Translations under genes and position numbers: made by a program | Shown: piece by piece, positions 60,612 to 64,000 of the stretch | Layout: the number at the start of each line of letters is the position of its first letter | Position numbering within the stretch: position 1 is the first letter of the stretch | Assembly (NCBI RefSeq): GCF_900148835.1 | Contig: NZ_FRYK01000005.1 | Coordinates: 1 to 64,000 of the forward strand | Length of the DNA: 64,000 nt | Direction: 5' to 3' | Origin: Flavobacterium cucumis | GTDB lineage: Bacteria; Bacteroidota; Bacteroidia; Flavobacteriales; Flavobacteriaceae | Notes under the pieces: model-generated | The model's input: only the letters and a program-made list of their open reading frames with translations | The model's database searches: none | What the model was told of the DNA's origin: nothing

Positions 60612-61907
60612 ATGGAAACACCTATGCAACAAGAACCAAAAGTACCGTTCTTTCAAACCACAACTGCAAAAATGATTATGGTAGGCTTACTCACCATAAT
60701 TCTTATCATTCCACTCGCTTTAGTACAAGAATTAATCGTAGAAAGAAGCCAGCGCCAAAAAGAAGTCATTACTGAAACCACCGCTAAATGGGGAAATTCG
60801 GTTTATTTTTACGGACCCATTTTAAAAGTACCATACAAAGATCCGATCTCTGGGGCGAGTTGTAATGCCTATTTCTTTCCTGAAACTTTGAATAATAAAA
60901 CCGAAGTTACTATGGTAAAGCCTTTGGAAAGAAGTATTTACAAATCAAATGTTTTTACCACAAAAATGCAATTTGATGGAAATTATACTACTCCAAATTT
61001 TGCTTCAAAAGGCATTCCTGCCGAAAACATTTATTGGAATCGCGCCAAAATTCTAATACGCACCACCAACTTAAAAAGTTTAAAAGATGAAGTAAAAATA
61101 AAAATGGGCAATCAGAACCTTGCTTTTGAATCGGTGGCCACCGGTTCAAATGATAGCATCGAAAGCCTAGAAACCAATTATTTTGAATATCAAAATCTTT
61201 CGAATCAATTAAAATTTAACTTTACGATTTCGTTCAATGGCAGCAAACAAGTAAAAATGGTTCCGATAGGGAAAACTACTGATGCCAAAATAACCTCCAA
61301 TTGGAATTCACCCAATTTCAATGGTAACTTCTCTCCCATTTCAAGAGCAATTACCGATAAAGGCTTTGAAGCGAACTGGAAAATACTACACTTCAATCGT
61401 CCGTTTGCCCAAAACTATTTTGAAGTTTTACCTGAATTAGGCAAATACGCTTTTGCGGTTGATTTCATTACGCCTGTAGATGAATACCAACAAAGCGAAC
61501 GCGCTTCTAAATATGGTTTCTTGGTCATTGGCTTAACGTTCTTAATTTTCTTCTTGATTCAATCGATAAGCAAAATCAACATTCACATTTTTCAATATTC
61601 AATGATTGGAATTGCGTTAATTATGTTTTACACCTTACTGATTTCGATTACCGAACACAGTACGTTTTCCTTAGCCTATTTAATTGCTGGTGCATCGGTC
61701 ATTCTCATGATTGCATGCTACTCCATTTCCATTTTAAAAGATAAAAAGTTTCCGCTATTCATTGGCACTTCTTTAGCGGTGTTATATACCTTTATTTATG
61801 TAATTATCCAATTAGAGGATTACGCACTCTTAGTGGGAAGTATTGGTTTGTTCTTGATTTTAGCAGCTGTCATGTATTCCTCAAGAAAGATTGAATGGAA
61901 CAAATAA
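60612..61907 (+). CDS. creD: inner membrane protein CreD
   Basis: 431 residues. One N-terminal helix (about 18-38, KMIMVGLLTIILIIPLALVQ), then VEERSQRQKE-type segment (IVERSQRQKEVITETTAKWG) that marks CreD. A large periplasmic domain follows, then six C-terminal helices from about 300. CreD proteins affect envelope integrity and colicin or beta-lactam tolerance in enterobacteria. Here it is under probable control of the winged-helix regulator in the same operon. It ends at a perfect 14-bp hairpin. Confidence 0.93.
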   Translation: METPMQQEPKVPFFQTTTAKMIMVGLLTIILIIPLALVQELIVERSQRQKEVITETTAKWGNSVYFYGPILKVPYKDPISGASCNAYFFPETLNNKTEVTMVKPLERSIYKSNVFTTKMQFDGNYTTPNFASKGIPAENIYWNRAKILIRTTNLKSLKDEVKIKMGNQNLAFESVATGSNDSIESLETNYFEYQNLSNQLKFNFTISFNGSKQVKMVPIGKTTDAKITSNWNSPNFNGNFSPISRAITDKGFEANWKILHFNRPFAQNYFEVLPELGKYAFAVDFITPVDEYQQSERASKYGFLVIGLTFLIFFLIQSISKINIHIFQYSMIGIALIMFYTLLISITEHSTFSLAYLIAGASVILMIACYSISILKDKKFPLFIGTSLAVLYTFIYVIIQLEDYALLVGSIGLFLILAAVMYSSRKIEWNK

Positions 61908-61911
61908 AAAA

Positions 61912-61947
61912 AATACCTCCGATTGCTACTTTTCAATCGGAGGTATT
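61912..61947. terminator. bidirectional terminator after creD
   Basis: AATACCTCCGATTG (61912-61925) pairs perfectly with CAATCGGAGGTATT (61934-61947) around 8 nt. It separates creD from the convergent antiporter gene. Confidence 0.92.
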
Positions 61948-61958
61948 GCTTTAATGGA

Positions 61959-63269
61959 TTATTTAGCGTACTTCATAATGATACGATCCCAAAAATCACT
62001 ATAAATGGCAAGTAGGATTACTAAAAATAGAAACAAATAATACCAAGCATTCAGAACTAAATCTGACCAAGACAGTAAGCCTTTTGAAAAACTAATAATC
62101 AATAAAACCTGAGCACCATAAGGCAATAATCCCTGAAAAATACAAGAAAATATATCTAGAATGGTGGCTGTTTTCTTCGGATTTAGCTCATAATCATCAT
62201 TAATTTCTTTAGCAATTCCACCCGTTACCACAATAGAAACCGTATTGTTAGCAATGGCCACATTAACCAATCCTACAAGGGCACCTATGCCCATCTGTGC
62301 CGATTTTTTGGTCTTAATGCGTTTTTTAATTTGATGTAACAGATAAGTAATCCCTCCAGCCTTCTCCACTAATGCTGCCAAACCTCCTGTTAACATCGAC
62401 AATAAAAAAATATCGGTCATGCTCGTAAAACCCTGATAAATCGTTTTAGAGAAGGTCAAAAGGGTAAAATCTCCAGTAAAGAATCCGATACTCCCAGCTG
62501 CTAGTATTCCAATAAATAAGGTAGAAAAAACGTTGATTCCTACCAAAGCCAAAACAATAACCAATACATAAGGAACTATAGCGATTAACTGATAATCCTC
62601 AGCAGTTACTTCCAACGGGCCTTCCCCATACCCTAAAAAAAGAAGTAAAAGAACCGTTAATACTGCTGCCGGAAGCGCAATAAATAAATTTACTTTAAAC
62701 TTATCTTTCATTTTACATTCTAGGGATTGTGTCGCAGCTATGGTGGTATCTGAAATCATGGAGAGGTTGTCTCCAAACATAGCACCCCCCAACAAAGATC
62801 CGCCAATTAGCGGAAGAGAGGCTCCTGATTTATCTGCTAGCGAAATCGCAATCGGACCTAAAGCCACTATTGCTCCTACAGATGTCCCTGTAGCAGTGGA
62901 TAAAAAAGCGGCAATGAGAAAAATCCCTAAAGGAAAGTAAGACGAATTAATATTTTCAATCCCCAAATTCACTACGGCATCTACCCCTCCCATGGTTGTT
63001 GAAACGGTTGCAAAAGCACCTGCTAAAAGATAAATGAGGCACATCGTGATGATTTTGGAATCCCCACAACCCGCTATCAAACGGGAAACCTTTTCGTCTG
63101 AAGTCCCTCTAAACAATAGAAAAGCAGTACAAATTCCTAAAATAACAGCGATTGAGGAAGGTAAGGCGTAAAAATCTTGGAGCAAAAGACCACTTCCTAA
63201 AAATGTAAAAATAAAAACAGCTAAAGGCAATAAAGCCAAAGAATTTCCTTTTTCAAGTGTTTGTTTCAT
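61959..63269 (-). CDS. Na+/H+ antiporter, NhaC family
   Basis: The start at 63269 (MKQTLEKGNSLALLPLAVFIF) is preferred to 63347, which adds 26 odd residues. 436 residues with about 11 membrane helices. NhaC/ion-transporter features: GCGDSKIITMCLIYLLAGAF, TATGTSVGAIVALGPIAISL, LLGGAMFGDNLSMISDTTIA and LVGLVNVAIANNTVSIVVTG. It exchanges Na+ or an organic ion for H+. The exact substrate cannot be read. Confidence 0.9.
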   Translation of the reverse strand: MKQTLEKGNSLALLPLAVFIFTFLGSGLLLQDFYALPSSIAVILGICTAFLLFRGTSDEKVSRLIAGCGDSKIITMCLIYLLAGAFATVSTTMGGVDAVVNLGIENINSSYFPLGIFLIAAFLSTATGTSVGAIVALGPIAISLADKSGASLPLIGGSLLGGAMFGDNLSMISDTTIAATQSLECKMKDKFKVNLFIALPAAVLTVLLLLFLGYGEGPLEVTAEDYQLIAIVPYVLVIVLALVGINVFSTLFIGILAAGSIGFFTGDFTLLTFSKTIYQGFTSMTDIFLLSMLTGGLAALVEKAGGITYLLHQIKKRIKTKKSAQMGIGALVGLVNVAIANNTVSIVVTGGIAKEINDDYELNPKKTATILDIFSCIFQGLLPYGAQVLLIISFSKGLLSWSDLVLNAWYYLFLFLVILLAIYSDFWDRIIMKYAK

Positions 63270-63489
63270 GCGTATTTTTTTAAAATTACGTATCACGAAA
63301 CCCCAAATAAAACCATGAAAAATGAGATGAAACAACATTTTTTCCAAAAGTATTGGCTTATCGTTTTAGCACCTTGCTTGTTGTTGCAGGTTGCTATCTT
63401 TGAAAAGATTCGTGATAACGGGCGCAAAATTAAAGTAAAAAAGGGGGAAAAAAAATATTTTACAAAACGATTAACACTACTATAAAAAA

Positions 63490-63520
63490 ACTCCGTCAAA
63501 ACCTAAAGGTATGACGGAGT
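63490..63520 (-). terminator. rho-independent terminator of the MFS gene
   Basis: ACTCCGTCA (63490-63498) pairs with TGACGGAGT (63512-63520). On the minus strand a T-run follows. Confidence 0.85.
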
Positions 63521-63549
63521 TGTATCGATTGAGAAATTTTAATCTTTAA

Positions 63550-64000
63550 TTAATGCCCCCCAGAGACTTTCTTATCAAAACTAATCCCTTGATTTTTTAG
63601 GATTCCCGTTACGCTCCAAGCATAGAAAGCTAAATAAGCAAAACAGATTACGCCAACTACATAACTGGCGTGAATGGTGGTTTCATCAGCTACAACGCCT
63701 TGCAACCAACTCACAATACCTCCACCCATAATCATCATGATTAAAAAGCTACTTCCTTGACTCGTATTTTTTCCCAAACCACTAACCGCTAAAGTAAAAA
63801 TACAAGGCCATAAAGTACTACAGAACAAACCAACGGAAGTAAAGGCATAAACACTTGTCATACCCGTTGTAGCCATTCCTATCAATAAAGCAAGAATTCC
63901 TAAGACAGAGAAAATCAATAACATTCTAGCAGGATTTCCTTTACTTGCCATGTCGGCACCTATCAGTACTAAAATAATTAAAGCATAAATGTAAAAAGGA
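63550..64000 (-). CDS. MFS sugar transporter (FucP/GluP-like), C-terminal part
   Basis: The frame stays open to the window edge (PFYIYALIILVLIGADMASKG), so the 5' part is missing. The 150 visible residues hold the last four to five membrane helices of a fucose/glucose-galactose permease type protein. They include GLFCSTLWPCIFTLAVSGLG and SSFLIMMIMGGGIVSWLQG. The sugar is unknown. Confidence 0.85.
   Translation of the reverse strand, partial: PFYIYALIILVLIGADMASKGNPARMLLIFSVLGILALLIGMATTGMTSVYAFTSVGLFCSTLWPCIFTLAVSGLGKNTSQGSSFLIMMIMGGGIVSWLQGVVADETTIHASYVVGVICFAYLAFYAWSVTGILKNQGISFDKKVSGGH

Overview
The window is chromosomal DNA from a member of the Bacteroidota, almost certainly a Flavobacterium-like flavobacterium. 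The evidence is the low G+C content, Bacteroidota-type promoters (TTG, about 19 nt, TAnnTTTG), an LpxC-FabZ fusion, PorX (the type IX secretion regulator), a SusC/SusD glucan locus, DUF4199/DUF4258/DUF4212 proteins and YD-repeat Rhs proteins of the flavobacterial kind. No ribosomal operon, prophage or complete insertion sequence is present.

Layout. 1-1180: a small unknown gene, the decayed 3' end of a umuC gene and short repeats. 1181-11193: an acetate/short-chain acid uptake and activation module on the minus strand. It holds an outer-membrane porin, a DUF4212 small subunit with its Na+/solute symporter, a symporter-fused sensor kinase with its response regulator, and an acyl-CoA synthetase, headed by a small IS1-type zinc-ribbon/HTH protein. 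11384-23943: housekeeping genes, including flavin reductase, a START-like protein, sucD, the lipid A cluster lpxD-lpxC/fabZ-lpxA-efp-second lpxD-like gene, an HD phosphohydrolase, porX, tsaE and alanine dehydrogenase. 24027-24818: one intact tRNA-Val surrounded by three truncated or remodelled tRNA-like sequences and 1.4 copies of a stand-alone GIY-YIG nuclease gene, arranged as a tandemly duplicated unit. 24819-25278: decayed, palindrome-rich direct repeats.

25279-36489 is an 11-kb array, all on the minus strand, of five displaced Rhs C-terminal toxin tips, each followed by a putative immunity gene, plus one immunity-like gene without a toxin. The cassettes share about 0.5 kb of nearly identical Rhs core at one end and a roughly 120-bp terminator-containing repeat (called R here) at the other. 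No full-length Rhs gene is in the window, and the tips have no nearby ATG. I infer a silent cassette store that could replace the tip of an Rhs gene located elsewhere. The tips carry different effectors: a membrane-active tail, a PD-(D/E)XK-like nuclease, an HELIH zinc peptidase, an unknown, and a second metallopeptidase-like domain broken by an in-frame stop.

36578-43725: a LytTR two-component pair, clpS, a split YeeE/YedE sulfur transporter, DUF4199, kdsA and envelope proteins. 43817-57832: a beta-glucan (laminarin-type) utilisation locus with two GH16 enzymes, a GH3 glucosidase, a surface glycan-binding lipoprotein with duplicated modules, SusD, SusC and a one-piece Y_Y_Y/LuxR sensor-regulator. 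57995-61907: a winged-helix regulator locus ending in creD. Two copies of the same 19-bp palindrome stand before two of its transcription units. 61959-64000: an NhaC-type antiporter and the 3' part of a sugar MFS transporter that runs off the window.

The observations most worth following are the Rhs cassette array and the GIY-YIG/tRNA-like tandem unit. All family assignments are made from motifs read by eye; no database search was run.
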